From the NCBI RefSeq assembly GCF_007655135.1, contig NC_045130.1:30686605-30750604 (forward strand): a stretch of 64,000 nt of DNA, in the 5' to 3' direction. Shown here piece after piece: positions 13,325-25,373 of the stretch (positions within the stretch are counted from its first letter, which is position 1; every line of letters starts with the position of its first letter). The stretch is from Punica granatum (lineage: Eukaryota; Streptophyta; Magnoliopsida; Myrtales; Lythraceae). A model generated the notes under the pieces. It did no database searches and was not told the DNA's origin. It was given only the letters and a program-made list of their open reading frames with translations. The position numbers were made by a program, and so were the translations under genes.

Positions 13325-15082
13325 ATGGAGAGAAGAAACCCTACCGTATCTTCTTCATCGTCGAGAGCTGACCGGAAAACAATCGAGAGAAACCGAAGAA
13401 ATCACATGAAGTCCCTCTTCTCCGAGCTCTATTCTCTTGTTCCGCATCAAAGCTCGAGGGTCTCTTTCTTTCTCTTCTCCCTCTTACTAATATATTATTA
13501 TGGATCTTAATATTTCTGAATTAATATGTTAGGAGGTTAATCGATTTTATTTTTTTCTTCCTTTCTTTTATCATGCAACATACATAATTTAAGTTTCTAC
13601 ATACTTTCGGCTACAAAAATAACAAATTTCTCATCTCTTTTCTATCATATGTCATCTAAGTCGGACAATTCGTTTCAGATTTTATATCGGAATTGAGAAA
13701 ACAACATATGATTAAGGATACTGTTTTTTCTCTTTAACATGGAGGTTGAAATTTATCTGACATTGGTTTCACCCGAAATTGTCCTTGATCCTCTCTCGAT
13801 CATTTTATCAGTATTTTATGATTATGATATGTTATTACTGTTGTTCAATTTTTTTGTTTTCTGCTAATTGCAGAATGAAGATGCTATCAACAAAAGTTTT
13901 TTGGATGTGAAATCTGGTATACGGAATCCCAATGAGCTTCGACTAATCTAGTCCAGAAAACTTCTCATGATTTTAAAAGAATTTCATATATTTTAGCAGC
14001 TGATACATTCCTAATTATGTCCCAAAATTTAAGTGATTAACAATTTAGATATTATTTGGCATTGTTATCATGACGTTTCGATGCAGGATGTGGCACCGCT
14101 CCCGGATCAACTTGATGAAGCTGCAAAGTACATTAAGAGATTGCAGATAAACGTGGAGAAGCTGAGGGAGAAGAAACAAAACTTGCTTCGAATTGAAAGC
14201 CTAAACTCGAGCATGAGAAGCGGGATGGTGATGGATTCAGAGTCCTCGATGCCCCACATTGACATTCACCAAACAGGATCGGCTCTTGTGGTAAATTTTG
14301 TCAACGGGTGGAGGAGTTGTTATAACTATCAGTCGCTGTTCAACAAAACCATTCGAGCTTTGCATGAAGGGGGAGCTGAAGTCATCAATGGCAGCTTCTC
14401 CATTGTTGGTGATAGAATTTTCTCCACGATTCATTCCGAGGTACTAGCGCAGATTTTTTTTTAATATTTTTTTTTGATAATTTAGTGCTCAATTCTAATT
14501 CATTCTGCGTACTTTTTTTTTTTATATTTTTGGTGGTTATAAGCTCTATAATGAAAAATAGGGTAGCCATGCTATTTGACTATAAGTAGGTGCTTTTCAG
14601 CTCGGATTTGGCTCTCTAAAGTTCAATTTTTTCGCAATTTGTTCGAATTATGTCTGTTTTGTGAAGAAAAAATAGTATATTACATATGATAGACACACGA
14701 CTGTATCAACTCCAGAGAGCTCCAACTATTGCGAAACCCTTTCCATTTATCATTTCTTGAGATGTATTCATTTAAATGTGATTATGTATTAATCAAATGG
14801 CTTAATTAGCAATCTTAAAGAGGGAAAAAAAAACTCAATAAATTACCTGATATTTGTCGTACTCATAATCAAATCTGGGGATGATTTTTGAAACAAATAG
14901 ACAATCATTTTCATTAATTCTTTACATATTTAATTATGATTGAGTTGATTGATTGAGACACATTCTGATATCTCCGTGTACAGGTTCGAGACTCAGCACT
15001 CCTGTCCACAGAGGCGAGAATTTCAGAGAGATTACATAAAATTTTCTACACAGATAATGCAGAGCTCGATTATGCATATTGA
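13325..15082 (+). CDS. bHLH162: bHLH transcription factor, bHLH162-like (3 exons)
   Basis: Nuclear DNA-binding regulator of the basic helix-loop-helix family. Proposed exons are 13325-13459, 14087-14440 and 14984-15082, all with GT/AG introns, giving 195 residues. Residues about 14-32 form the basic region and helix 1 start (DRKTIERNRRNHMKSLF), with the Glu-Arg-Arg contact residues E21, R24 and R25. The loop follows, then helix 2 (LPDQLDEAAKYIKRLQ), reached by joining exons 1 and 2 in frame. A C-terminal ACT-like half follows (about residues 95-180), with exon 3 supplying RDSALLSTEARISERL. Short length, a Ser run near the N-terminus and the helix 2 motif match the bHLH162/bHLH36 group. The usual His at basic position 5 is Arg, so a plain G-box preference is uncertain. 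Splice sites are inferred from frame and family fit, not from transcripts. It lies upstream of eIF3d in the same orientation. Confidence 0.88.
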
Positions 15083-15663
15083 AGAGTATGTTAACGATGG
15101 AATTTCCCTCATTTCCCTATGCTTTATTTATCTCTTGAAGAAGAAACATTTATCCTTGGACTTCCCTTTTTTGATAAGTAATCATATGAGTTGAGATTTC
15201 TTTGAGACCAAATTTTGATGATGTCATATATTTTACGTGTCTAAAGCCTTAGAGGCTCCCACTGAAGCTCCAAATTCTGATGATGTTATGTTTCATCTAC
15301 AATCCTTTCTCATAGGCGAATAAAAAAAAAAGAGTATCTCATATTCATATCAATATTACTTAAAACTAAAAAGTAAGATTTCTTAACTGAAAAAGAAAAT
15401 AAAATTATTATCAAAGATAGTGCAACGTAGTGGTGTCTAAAATATTTCAGGTTTAATACTCATTGCGAGACTATCCGTACCCTTTTATTAACTGTTAGGA
15501 TATAATTTCTATTTAATTATATTAAACTAATAAGTCTCCCTTAGAACTGAAAAAAGTAAGATAATTTCCATTGCTATAATGTTTCACAAGTCCCTTATCT
15601 ACTCTTCCCACCAAATTGTTTTCTTTTGTTTTGTTTTTTTTTTCGATGAGACCAAGTAGTTCT
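15083..15663. other. 3' flank of the bHLH gene
   Basis: AT-rich DNA that should include the 3' UTR. No clear polyadenylation signal can be singled out and no other feature is seen. Confidence 0.4.
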
Positions 15664-16475
15664 TGCTTATTTAATAAAACTAATTCTCATTGAAACATCG
15701 GTTTGCAGTGGCCAATAAAACTAATTATTAGTTTTATTATACAGTAAAACCATCGGATCCTGACACTTTGTTTCCTGATAGAGAACATAACTAACTTAAT
15801 TTCCTTCATGGTGATTTCTGTTGCAACACCTTAAATAGCAGGTGCTGAAAATTCATACTTTAGAATACCCCTTAGCTGATCTAAATTGGAGGACACCTCT
15901 TGATTTGCATGGCCCAGCAGCTTTGTAAAATATCCGCTACAGCATCCTTGATATTTTGAATTCCTCTAACTTTCTCTCATTCTCAACTACAAGAGATTTT
16001 ATAGTGCTTTTGGCATGTTCAGCTTTGCAAGAATCGTAGGAAATATGCAGTATTATCATCTCCCAAACATAACCAGTATACTCTCAACTTCTGTCTAAGG
16101 ATTTGCTTCCTCGGCAACCAAAACTTCCTTGGTTTTCTTTTTTTTTTTCTTTTCTTTTTCTGCAGATAAGATCTCTTCATCCATGTTCTCTGCCGAAATA
16201 CACTCCTAAATAGCATGGAGTTCATTTTGCAAAACCCCAAGACATTCTGTACTTCGCCTCTGCTTTGCTACTATGCTCCTAATCTCCTCCTCCATCTTTT
16301 TCAACTTCCTGCAAAATGTCCCCATGGGAGTAGAATCATATTGTTGTCCACATACTTTCCTCATGATGTCCACAAACATTGGGTGATTATACCAATAATT
16401 ATAGAACTTAAGTTGCTTTGGCTCAATCTCTTATAAACCGATGTTTCAATGAGAATTAGTTTTATTAAATAAGCA
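15664..16475. repeat. Perfect 41-bp inverted repeat flanking a LINE fragment
   Basis: The arms at 15664-15704 and 16435-16475 are exact reverse complements over 41 bases. The left arm begins TGCTTATTTAATAAAAC. They enclose about 730 bp of LINE-derived sequence. A second, smaller palindrome lies just inside the left arm (around 15712-15745). Complete identity suggests a recent inverted duplication or selection for the arms. Confidence 0.85.
15780..16434 (-). pseudogene. LINE (non-LTR retrotransposon) ORF2 fragment
   Basis: Translating the minus strand gives the inter-domain motif that precedes reverse transcriptase in plant L1-type elements: QILRQKLRVYWLCLGDDNTA (about 16040-16105), equivalent to the conserved Q-K-S-R-x-x-W-x-x-x-GD-x-N-T motif. 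The surrounding frame has stops and a lysine-rich insertion from an A/T tract at 16138-16160. Only this short piece survives, without the endonuclease or RT core. Confidence 0.6.
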
Positions 16476-16490
16476 CAATGTTTTATTAAT

Positions 16491-17048
16491 AGTTGAGATA
16501 TATTATCCTGTACGAGAAAATTGAGAAAGAAACTATAAGCTTATATGAGATTTGGGTCCAGCAATACATCAGCTTAAACTTTTGAGTTGCAGATTGGCTC
16601 AAGTCTATGTAGAATCAAGTGAGAATTTTGCATGGTATAAGGGCCTATTACGCTTTCGCGTGCAAGTGCGGGCTCTCACCATGTCAAATTCGATTTTGAG
16701 GTAGCCAAAAGTGCGCCTTATGTTAGTCAGACCCAAAGGTGGCCCGGTCCAGTTCAGAGGTAGCTAAAGATGCACCTCTAGTTATAGGCCTAAGCGTGGA
16801 GCTCGAGGTTAGTCTAGTATTTGCCCACCACCCCCCCACCCCGTTCGACCATAGAAGAGGATGTCTGGTTCGTGGTCGATTGTTGAGGGCAACGTGAGAG
16901 CTGGTGTTGAGATATGTTGTCTCACACGGAAAAATTGAGAAAGAAACTACAAACTTATATGATACTTGGATTCAGCAATAAATCATCTTAAACTTTTGAG
17001 TTTTACAGATTGGTTTAAGTTCGCGTAGGCCCAAGTGGGAATTTTACG
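16491..17048 (+). mobile_element. TRIM (miniature LTR retrotransposon)
   Basis: Two direct repeats, 16491-16632 and 16915-17048, share long blocks such as AAATTGAGAAAGAAACTA and CTTAAACTTTTGAGTT. The right copy starts TGTTGAGATATG and the left copy ends GCA, giving TG...CA-type LTRs with decay at the outer ends. Directly after the left LTR is TGGTATAAGGGCC (16633), close to the Met-tRNA primer-binding site TGGTATCAGAGCC. The internal part is only about 280 bp and non-coding, as in TRIMs, which use enzymes made by other elements. The outer 5-bp flanks do not match. Confidence 0.72.
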
Positions 17049-17262
17049 CTCCATTTGGTTTCGCAATTAAAATCACAAAAATTTTAATTTGAACTTTAAT
17101 TCAACACACTACACAACAAAAAAACACATTTCCCAAGTAAAAAATTTTAACTTTAACTTTAACTCAACATATTATACAATCATTTGTCATGTTCCACAAT
17201 TAAAATCAAAGTTACTTTAACTCTGAAATCAAATCCACCATTACAATTTTAAAAGGTTGCAT
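17049..17262. mobile_element. Possible MITE end (CTCCATTTGGTTTCGC type)
   Basis: The sequence next to the TRIM begins CTCCATTTGGTTTCGCAATT and runs into AT-rich DNA with AACTTTAACTTTAACTC motifs, typical of short plant DNA transposons. The second terminal repeat is not seen, so this is a truncated or misread element. Confidence 0.3.
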
Positions 17263-17935
17263 GGGAAACTATGGGGAGCTCTATCCAAGAAGCAATCATG
17301 GAGTTAATATCTTCTGAGGTCATCCTAGGCAGGTGAATTCTATAGTTATCACCCTTCTTCCCAAGAAACTGAATGCAGAAACCATGAAGAATATAGACCA
17401 GTATCTAGTTGTAACGCATTATTTTTAGTGTATTACTAAACTGTTGGCCAATAGATCGAAAGTTGTACTCCCTTCTTTAGTCAGCAAAAGCCAAACTGCT
17501 TTTGTAGCAGGGAGAAACATTTCTGATAACTTTCTGTTAGCCCACGAGTCACTTAGGAATGTCATTTTAAGGGAATTACTACTCGTTGTGCTAATCTTGA
17601 GCATTATTAGTTGTCCCAAAAATATATAAAATTGGATGACGGCGCGGTTACCTCTCCTTGTTATTTTGTGGCTATGAACGAGTATCTTGCAGGATGTTTC
17701 AGAGGAGGTAAACGAGTAAGACAAGGGGACCCCCTATCCCCTTACTTTAGGCAATGGAAATTTCTTTTCAACTCCTTAATAAAGCAGCTGAAGAAGGCAG
17801 AGTGGGTTATCATCCAAGACGCAAGAGGATGCAACTTACCCATCTATACTTTACGGATAACCTCATGGTCCTTACTAATGGGAAGGAGAGTTCAGGGCAG
17901 GCTATCATGGAGATTCATATGTGAGGGCTCATAAC
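17263..17935 (+). pseudogene. LINE reverse transcriptase fragment
   Basis: Conceptual translation in shifting frames gives non-LTR reverse transcriptase landmarks in order: an ITLLPKK-type motif at about 17345-17375, YRPV-like remains, then LVSKSQTAFVAGRNISDN (about 17480-17535) and VRQGDPLSPY (about 17715-17745). These are the conserved blocks before the catalytic YADD motif, which is not present. Several stops and frameshifts show it is dead. No RNase H follows. Confidence 0.75.
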
Positions 17936-19420
17936 TCTATGGAAATAGAGTTATTCGGCAATTTTTATGGGTATTATTGGGCTTAGTTTATCGAGATTAG
18001 GTTAGTTTGAGTATGTTTTTAATTTATTTGCATTATTAAATAGTTTAGGAGTTTTTAGTAGTTTTTGGTTTGATTTGAGGTGATTTTTAGAATCATTTTA
18101 GTTGATGTGCAGAGATCTTGGGACCCTTATGGTGTTTCGTGCTCCCATTTCTCAAAGTTTGTGCTTAGAACGGGTCAAAACATGAAAAACAGACTAATCT
18201 CAAATCCGACTTAATCAAACACGGGCAAATAGGTAAGCAAATGGTTAGGTTTCGGGTTTTAGGCAAAAACACATTTTTGTCATAACCTGTGAAAGTTGTA
18301 TTGTTACAATACATAACAATTTAAAAACAATACACACATTCGAGACCTGGCCACAGACATCATGTCTGTCAGATCCTTTAAAGTACTGTCTAATGCTACA
18401 TACCCTCCCAGGGCGATCCATGACCGATTTACACCAAATACATCGTTCCGTTTTTCAGTTTAGTGTAGGAATTTGCTTGCCAAGTAATCCCGATTCATAA
18501 CTTGATAAATCACGTAAAATCGATAATAACACTCAATGTTTGTTTTTGTCTTTTTTTTGCGGGTCGAACCTGATCCTTTAGGATACGATTCACACGGGGT
18601 CCAACGCCCCCACACACCTGAGTGCGCGCGACCCGAGTGCAATATGGGGTCTTGCCTTGGGTCACCATCTTGACTCATTTAGTATCCTTGTAGGGAATGA
18701 CTCGGATCAAGGCACGTGAAACGAGTTTAGACAATCATCCGAGAACTCGATCGGTCCCACGGCTATCTCGAGGACTGTTCCATCCTCTTGAAAATATGTT
18801 GGTCCGGTCAGATCCTATCTCTGACTCATGAGCCCGCGTCGCTTTAATTTCAGTTTCAGTTTTTCCTAAACACATGGTAAGTCTGAGTGGAATAATGATC
18901 GAACGAGAATCGATTGGGATGCAGTCATTGTAATTTGTATTTTTATTTATTTGAGAGAACAATGTAATGATTTATTTTGTATATTTATTCATGTAAGAAT
19001 CCCGGTCGGTGAGTGAACGGTCCGAGTGCTGAATCGGTCGAGTCGATCTACGTACCTAGAGATGAGTAAACCCAATGCTTCGCGGTTTCGGTTCGCGCCA
19101 GATGTCGACCATCACGGTCAGGCGAACCGTTACGCAAGGATAGCGAACCGACTCCTCGATGTGTGGGCCTACTCATCTCTCGGGCTCTTAGTCCGAATCG
19201 ACTGTTTTCCTCGAATTTACGGTGTTAAAATGGGGTAAGACGAGCACAGCCTAATCACAGGGTAAATAAATAAAAGTGGCAAGCCTTAGGCAAATAGTGT
19301 ACCGATATGATGTGCGGGATATTGGCCCGCACATAACAGAACCCCTGAATCCGGAATTTCCGTTTCTACAAGACCAATGTCTTAGCAAACTGGGTGTATC
19401 CCTTACCGCTAGACCCGCAT
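17936..19420. other. Unassigned, comparatively GC-rich non-coding block
   Basis: This block has more G+C than its surroundings, especially 18550-19420, with runs such as CGAGTGAGAACC-like and GGTCGAGTCGATC sequences. No reading frame gives a recognisable protein. It may be the LTR or leader of a decayed retroelement, but I found neither a repeat partner nor a primer-binding site in the window. Confidence 0.35.
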
Positions 19421-19862
19421 CGTTTCATACTTTTTCACCATAAAAACTATCTAACATGTTTTTTTTTCTAATAATTATCATCAAACATGAAATAATATCT
19501 CCATTCAACGCTTACGGTCCCTCTCTCCCATTTGTATATTTTCTATTTTCTCTTTTGATTTTCAATTACTTCTCCTTTTAATTATTCTTTTGACTTTGCT
19601 AATCGTTGGAAACAAATTTCTTGTATTCTCTTTCTTCGGCTATAATCCTTTTATTTTTTTTAAGTTTCAAAAACCAACTTATACTTATTCTTTCTATGAG
19701 TTTTCGATTTCAAGGTACCATTTCCTACTTTTTTACTATAAAAACTACATAGCATATTCTTTTCCATAATTATTCACTCCGATATACGTATTAAATATGA
19801 AATAACTGATCCATTAAATGCTCAAGGTTCCACTCTCCAGTTTCCCATTTACATTTGTATTG
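19420..19862. repeat. Diverged direct duplication (~295-bp offset)
   Basis: Two segments, about 19425-19560 and 19718-19862, share TACT-TTTT-ACTATAAAAACTA, AACATGAAATAAT/AATATGAAATAAC and a CTCTCC-CATTT stretch in the same order. Identity is partial, so the duplication is old. Confidence 0.5.
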
Positions 19863-21974
19863 ATGGATTTCAAAAATTTATATTAAGAATTTTTAAAAAT
19901 TATTTTATAGATGGATATTTCTGAAGAGTTACTGACATATATCATTTGGTTAAAACAATTATCTTTTGATGAATTTCTCAAAATTTATATTAATTTATTT
20001 AAAAAAATATTTAAGACATTATGTTATCGGTAATTTGTTTTCAAAGTCCCAATCAAAATTTTTTTTATAGGATTCTATTGATACAAAAGTACGCATTTGG
20101 GATAATAAAAAAGAAAGAAAGAGAAGAAGAGTTTCAAAGAAACGAGATACCATATCATTAATTTCTTTTTTATTAGTTTTTATTTTCTCTTATCTTAGGT
20201 TTCTTCTTCTCTCCCCATTCATATTCTATTCGTTTTCTTTTGTTCACATATATCGGTTACCATTTTATCCATTATCATAGTAATGCCTACCGCCACCCCC
20301 TACTAACAATGTTGCTCAAGCTTGAAGGTCTCATTCTATCAATGTCCTCCTTCAAGAGCTCTAGGGACATTTTCATTCTTACTTCCCAAGGATACATGTA
20401 TAAAAAGGGAGAGATAAGTTGCTTCCAATATAAATCTAATATCGATTATCAATTTAACTTATCAGTTTATAACTGAAATTAAATTTACTCTTGTGCTTTA
20501 GGTGGGATCCAAGGTGTATTTTCTTATTTTATTTGATAAGTATAAATTATAATATATAATTTGAACTACTAAAATAAATTTATATACATAAAATCGGGTC
20601 CGATCAACTTCCTTCCAATTTTCTTTCTTTAAAACTAAAACTTGACCCTTAAGGTCCTTAATTTTCGTAATTTTTCGATCTATCTAGGTTGGTTTTTCCT
20701 AAACTTTTGAGTTGTGGGGGTCATTGCAAGATTATTAGTGAAAATAATATTTCTATTAATTATTTTGTAAACTTTTATTAAAAATTTAAATTCATTTCTT
20801 CAATTTTTTAGGATATTCTATTGAAATGAATGATCAAGTCAAAAAAATATGTCAATTGAAAAAAATTTCTTGAAAAAAATTATTTTTAAATTGCAGTAAT
20901 TTCATTTTTTAAAAATCGTTTTCAATATTTTAATCGTACTTGTCAAATTTTTATTATTCATATACTATATTATGCATTGGAGCTCTGCGCAATATGAAAA
21001 AATAGTTTAAAATGTTGCCTCTGTATTTTTATCATTATATACCATTTGTAATTCTACATAGTTATGTTATTATTAAAAGGTTAAAAACAATTGTGATGAA
21101 AATTGAAAAAAAATATTTTTTTAGTGAAAGAAAAGAAAAAATAATTTAGATTGAGATAAAGATAGAGTGGGGTTGAAGAGAAATAAGTAAAAAGTAGAGT
21201 GAAAGATGACCATGTGTGAATTAATGGGGAGTGAGATAGGATAAATGAATTTAAAATTTGAGCAATTTTGTAGTTTTATTATTGCTTTCAATTTTACTTT
21301 CTTTCAATAAAGTGAAAAGTAATGGGGACAATTTCGTAAAATTGTGCAAAAATTGATACACATATTTAGATAGTATGATTTTTCATTAGTATGTTAACTT
21401 TGTGTATACTTTTTTGTCTTACACCTATGTAAATACTATTGTTAATATATATACATATATATGTTTCCGTTGAATTTAATATTATTTATTGTTTAATTAA
21501 ATGAAATATTTTTGTGAATATTATTAGCTTCCTTTAATAATTCTCATTTTTAATTTAATATTTAAATACCATGGGGTCCACTTAGTAGATTTTCATGTGT
21601 CATGTTTATAATAGTAGTGTCATGTTAGAAAAATCCGTTAAAATTGATAGAAAAGTGATGGCACCCTAGGCGTGATAAAAAACTCATAATTTGTAATTTT
21701 TTTCCATAAAAAAATTCATGCTAGAAATAATAAAAAGACCAAATTTTTGTTTTTTTTTGTCATCAACTCTCATATATATTATTAACTATTTTTTATTTTA
21801 TTTGTTTAAAACTTAAAGTAAGAACAACATTCTAACTGGAAATGGTAACAAATCTAATCAAAAGGAGATATTATTAATTTACTTATAATATATATATATA
21901 TATATATTAATAGTTTTCTCTTATATATTATGTCGTTCGAGTATTATGTATTTTATCCTTTATCAAAGAAGGTT
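19863..21974. other. AT-rich intergenic DNA
   Basis: Nothing recognisable beyond short AT repeats (for example near 21887-21908). A few decayed TE tails are likely but not assignable. Confidence 0.4.
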
Positions 21975-22004
21975 TCACGTGCAATGCAGGTGTAAATTCA
22001 CTAG
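21975..22004 (+). mobile_element. Helitron-like 3' terminus (+ strand)
   Basis: Palindrome-like CACGTGCAATGCAGGTG, then TAAATTCA, then CTAG (22001-22004) followed by T. This matches the family seen on the minus strand elsewhere in the window. It abuts the Copia LTR relic that starts just to the right. Confidence 0.45.
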
Positions 22005-22015
22005 TCTTTTAAATT

Positions 22016-23045
22016 ATTGAAGAGGGAAATATGCCTAGGGGATATTGAGAATATTTCTTGGATATCTTTAAATTATTTAAAACGGAGAATTTATTTATAT
22101 ATCAAAGGAAAAAAATATTGTAAGGGTTTTTACTCCTATCCCATTGTTTCACATTTTTTTTTCAAATATATTCTATGCTTTTAAAATTATCAAAAATATC
22201 TCATGGTTTACATTTTTTTCCAAATCTATCACGGCGTTATATTTTTTGTTAATGAAATGTAACTAGGTTCCAAATATATCCCATAGTTTTAATTTTTTTC
22301 TCAAATCTATCCTACGGTTTTTTTTCCCAATTCTATCCCATGATTTTAATTATTGTCTCAAATCTATCCCGGGTAAAGGGCCACAGAGGCAAGACCGTTA
22401 AATATTGACGGAAGATATAACGGCGAGATAGATTTGGAAAAAATATGTAAACCATAGGATAATTTTGATAATTTTAAAAGTATATGATAAATTTGAAAAA
22501 AATGTGAAATTATGGAATATATGACGTAATTTGGCCAATATTCTAACGGGACCTTAGAATATCTTCGAGAGGACGGGAGTCTTGTATCTATAAATAGGGA
22601 GTAAGAATTTGTATAACACATGACATTATGAGAGATAGTTGCAAGAGTGTTAGGGTAAGATCTTTAGGGAATTCTCTTGAGTTTATTTATCTATAATTCT
22701 AGGGTTTTAGAGTGAAAAAAGGGAGAGAACTGGGAGATTAGTAAGACTCTTCTTGCTTAGGTTCAGGTTGGTGAGGAGGCTTGGGAAACACGAGTATCTC
22801 AATTGTAATCATCGATTTTTCAATCTAGTGGATACTTTGCTCTACCCATGGATTTTTCCCTCCGTTTAAGAGTTCTACCACGTATATTTGGTGTCTTCAT
22901 CTCAATTTCTTATTATTTTGATAATGTTTAGACGTCCTGAAACAACAAGTGATATCAGAGCGCAGATCTTAGAGTTGTTGAAGGTGTTGGGCGCGAGATT
23001 CGAGGTGGAGAAATTAAGAATAATTCCCAATTTCCTTAAAATTAT
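22016..23045 (+). mobile_element. Copia LTR plus leader relic, split by a MITE
   Basis: The right part has the layout of a Ty1/copia LTR: a TATA-like CTATAAATAGG (22588-22598), a typical 3' half (TAGTGGATACTTTGCTCTACC and CCACGTATATTTGGTGTC), then TGATATCAGAGC at 22950-22961, a primer-binding site one or two bases from TGGTATCAGAGC. Leader-like sequence follows to about 23045. The left part (22016-22122) would be the LTR start (TTGAAGAGGGAAATAT). The LTR is interrupted by the MITE at 22123-22536. No downstream coding or second LTR is seen. Confidence 0.6.
22123..22536. mobile_element. Foldback MITE with 9-bp target duplication
   Basis: The left arm (GTTTCACATTTTTTTTCAAA... TTTTAAAATTATCAAAAATATC... 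GGTTTACATTTTTTTCCAAATC) and the right arm are inverted copies over more than 130 bases. The flanks are AATATTGTA (22114-22122) and AATATTCTA (22537-22545), matching at 8 of 9 positions, the size made by Mutator-type transposases. No coding. The element sits inside a Copia LTR relic. Confidence 0.75.
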
Positions 23046-23416
23046 GAATACTTGTGGTGTATTTGGTTTTTGAGTTGATATTTTAACTCAACTCAACTCA
23101 ATTTTGGGAAATAAGAAAAGACAAAAAATAATTATTACAAATGTTGAAAAATATATGGATGTGTGAGAAATATATATATATATGTATGTATATAAAGATG
23201 TAAAGTAGATAGAGAATTTATTATTAAAAAATTGATTATAAAAATGGTTAGAAAAAAATATGAGTAAGATGTCATTATTAAAAGAAAGAAAAAGACAAAA
23301 TATTAATGATTGTAATGTTGAATTTGTGAAAGAATAAAAAGAACACAGTATTATTTAATTTTTATATTGCATATTAATTTTATTATGACATTTATTATTG
23401 GATATATTTATTATTT

Positions 23417-23481
<65 letters not shown>
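23417..23481. repeat. Compound (TAA)n/(TTA)n/(TTG)n microsatellite
   Basis: TAA repeats turn into ATT repeats and then ten or so TTG repeats. No function is visible. Confidence 0.9.
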
Positions 23482-23569
23482 GACATAAAATCTATATTGC
23501 ATATTTATTTATTAAGGCATTTACCTTTCTACCCCTATTTATTAGGGTGGATACAACTTTATATATATA

Positions 23570-24038
23570 CTAGATTTTTAAGTCCATGCGATTCACGGGT
23601 TTTTAGTTGGCGTGTTTTATTTAGTGTGTTTTCTTATTAATAAATTTTTACGTAAACTCTATTTTAATAAAAATATTGACTTTTTATTATTTTTAAGATT
23701 TTCATAAAATTTAACCAAAACTTTATTTAATATTTACTATTCAACCCTATGTAATTGGGTGGGAGATAAATATAAAATTTTCTTTTCTTTTTAAAATTTT
23801 AATAAAAATAACTTAAAATTTATTTTGGTATTTAATATTCTAACCCCATTTAATAGGGTTAGAGTAGTGTAAGAGACAACTTCGTTTACTATATTCTAAC
23901 CCTATTTAATTGGGTGGGAGAAAAATATAAATTTTGCCTTTTCTTTTTGAATTTTTAATAAAAATTAAATTAAATTTGATTTTTATATTTACTATTCTAA
24001 CCCCATTTAATAGGGTAGAATACAACTTTATATATATA
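23570..24038 (-). mobile_element. Helitron-like element, chain unit 1
   Basis: Read on the minus strand, the 3' end is CTAG (23570-23573) followed by T, with the hairpin (CCCGTG...CATGG) about 10 bases inside. The other end carries the family's 5' sub-terminus with ACCCCATTTAATAGGGT and AAGTTGTA. The interior contains two copies of a roughly 160-bp unit (from about 23735 and 23895). It borders the next unit directly. No coding. Confidence 0.55.
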
Positions 24039-24750
24039 CTAGATTAATACACCCATGCGATGCACAAGAATTTTAGCTTTTATTTTTTTATTAATTTTAC
24101 AATGTCATAAATTACACTAACCTATAATAATAAGATATATGTATAGCTAGATTAAAGGATAAACTTATTTTTAACGAAACTTTTAAGTGATCAATGAGAA
24201 TATAAATGCATATTAACACATTCAATTTGATAAATATGTATATGATAAAATAAACATAATTCCACATAAAAGAATTTCTTGTAGGACATTGTAAAGTTGG
24301 CAAAACAAAATAGAAGATTCCGAAGTATAGAAAACAAAAAATGAAGAACAATCCAAATATAATTAGGAAAATCAATATTGTTTTTCCATAAGTAATGTGC
24401 AACTCTTTAAAAAATGTGAATGAAATAATATATTGTACTTTGAAAAATTCATTTTAATAAAAAAGTACGAAATTCTTGAAATATATCCTAGTGTTTGTAT
24501 TATTAAGAGTATGATACAAATATATCGATATATTGATATAAATATAAACATAAACATAAACATAAACATAAGTATGTAAAAGGATAAAGGTATGTCCTCT
24601 AACATTCCTACTACCTAATCTATATAAATCGACCATGTGAAGAAAGGAAAGATACGAGAGTTTTAAATTATTTATTACAAAAATTCTCATGATGACACTT
24701 GGCTAAAGGATATACATAGATAGATATAGATATAGATATAGATACATAGA
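24039..24750 (-). mobile_element. Helitron-like element, chain unit 2
   Basis: 3' end CTAG at 24039-24042 followed by T on the minus strand, with the hairpin ACCCATGCGATGCAC inside. The right end is an AT-rich ATAGATATAGATA microsatellite before the next CTAG. Interior (ATAAAC)n repeat at about 24540-24570. No coding. Boundaries on the right are uncertain. Confidence 0.45.
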
Positions 24751-24932
24751 CTAGGCTTATAAACCCATGTGTTGCACGGATTTTGTAAATAAATTTATTA
24801 TAAAAGTTGATTATTAAATGTTAAATATTAAGACAATTATTAGTATTGATTTAGATGATTTTATATTTTGTAAAATGTAATACGAAAAATTTCATATCCA
24901 CGTTATATAATATAAATTTTAGAGCTCATAAC

Positions 24933-25371
24933 TGATGCGGCAAAAGAAGTGGCAAATCGATACCTTCAGGAAAACATGTTCTGACGATCATGTTTCGAGG
25001 GAAATGGCCTCCGGAGCATAACTCACGCCCTTCGCCCGTGAAAAGATGATATTTAGACCGAATTCCATCGTTTAGGGTTTCAAACGGACATTTTTATGTT
25101 ATTTGGACGTTTTTGCAATTTTAGAAAATGTTTATGTCTTTCGTGTAATTTATGCGTTTTAATTCCTATTTAAGCGTTGTAAACTCTAAGGTTAAGACGA
25201 TTGATTTTTTTTAATAAAGTTTTGGAACTACCGTGCTCTTTCGCCCAATTTTCGAATCCGATTCGAGTTGGATGTCTATTCCCTGGTATTCGTAGAATCA
25301 ACAGGTTATAGAAGATTGGTTTTTGCTACTTGTGCGCGAGTCAATAGATTGCAATTAATTCCACTGCGTCA
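24933..25371 (+). repeat. 5' LTR of the gypsy element
   Basis: Starts TGATGCGGCAAAAG and ends CTGCGTCA. Contains a CCTATTTAAGCG stretch that could act as a TATA region and AATAAAG downstream of it. It is followed after two bases by the primer-binding site. Confidence 0.88.
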
Positions 25372-25373
25372 GT

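Noticed and set aside
13460..13510. Bases after bHLH exon 1 as coding read-through
   Set aside because: The stop follows quickly and helix 2 is only reached by splicing to 14087.
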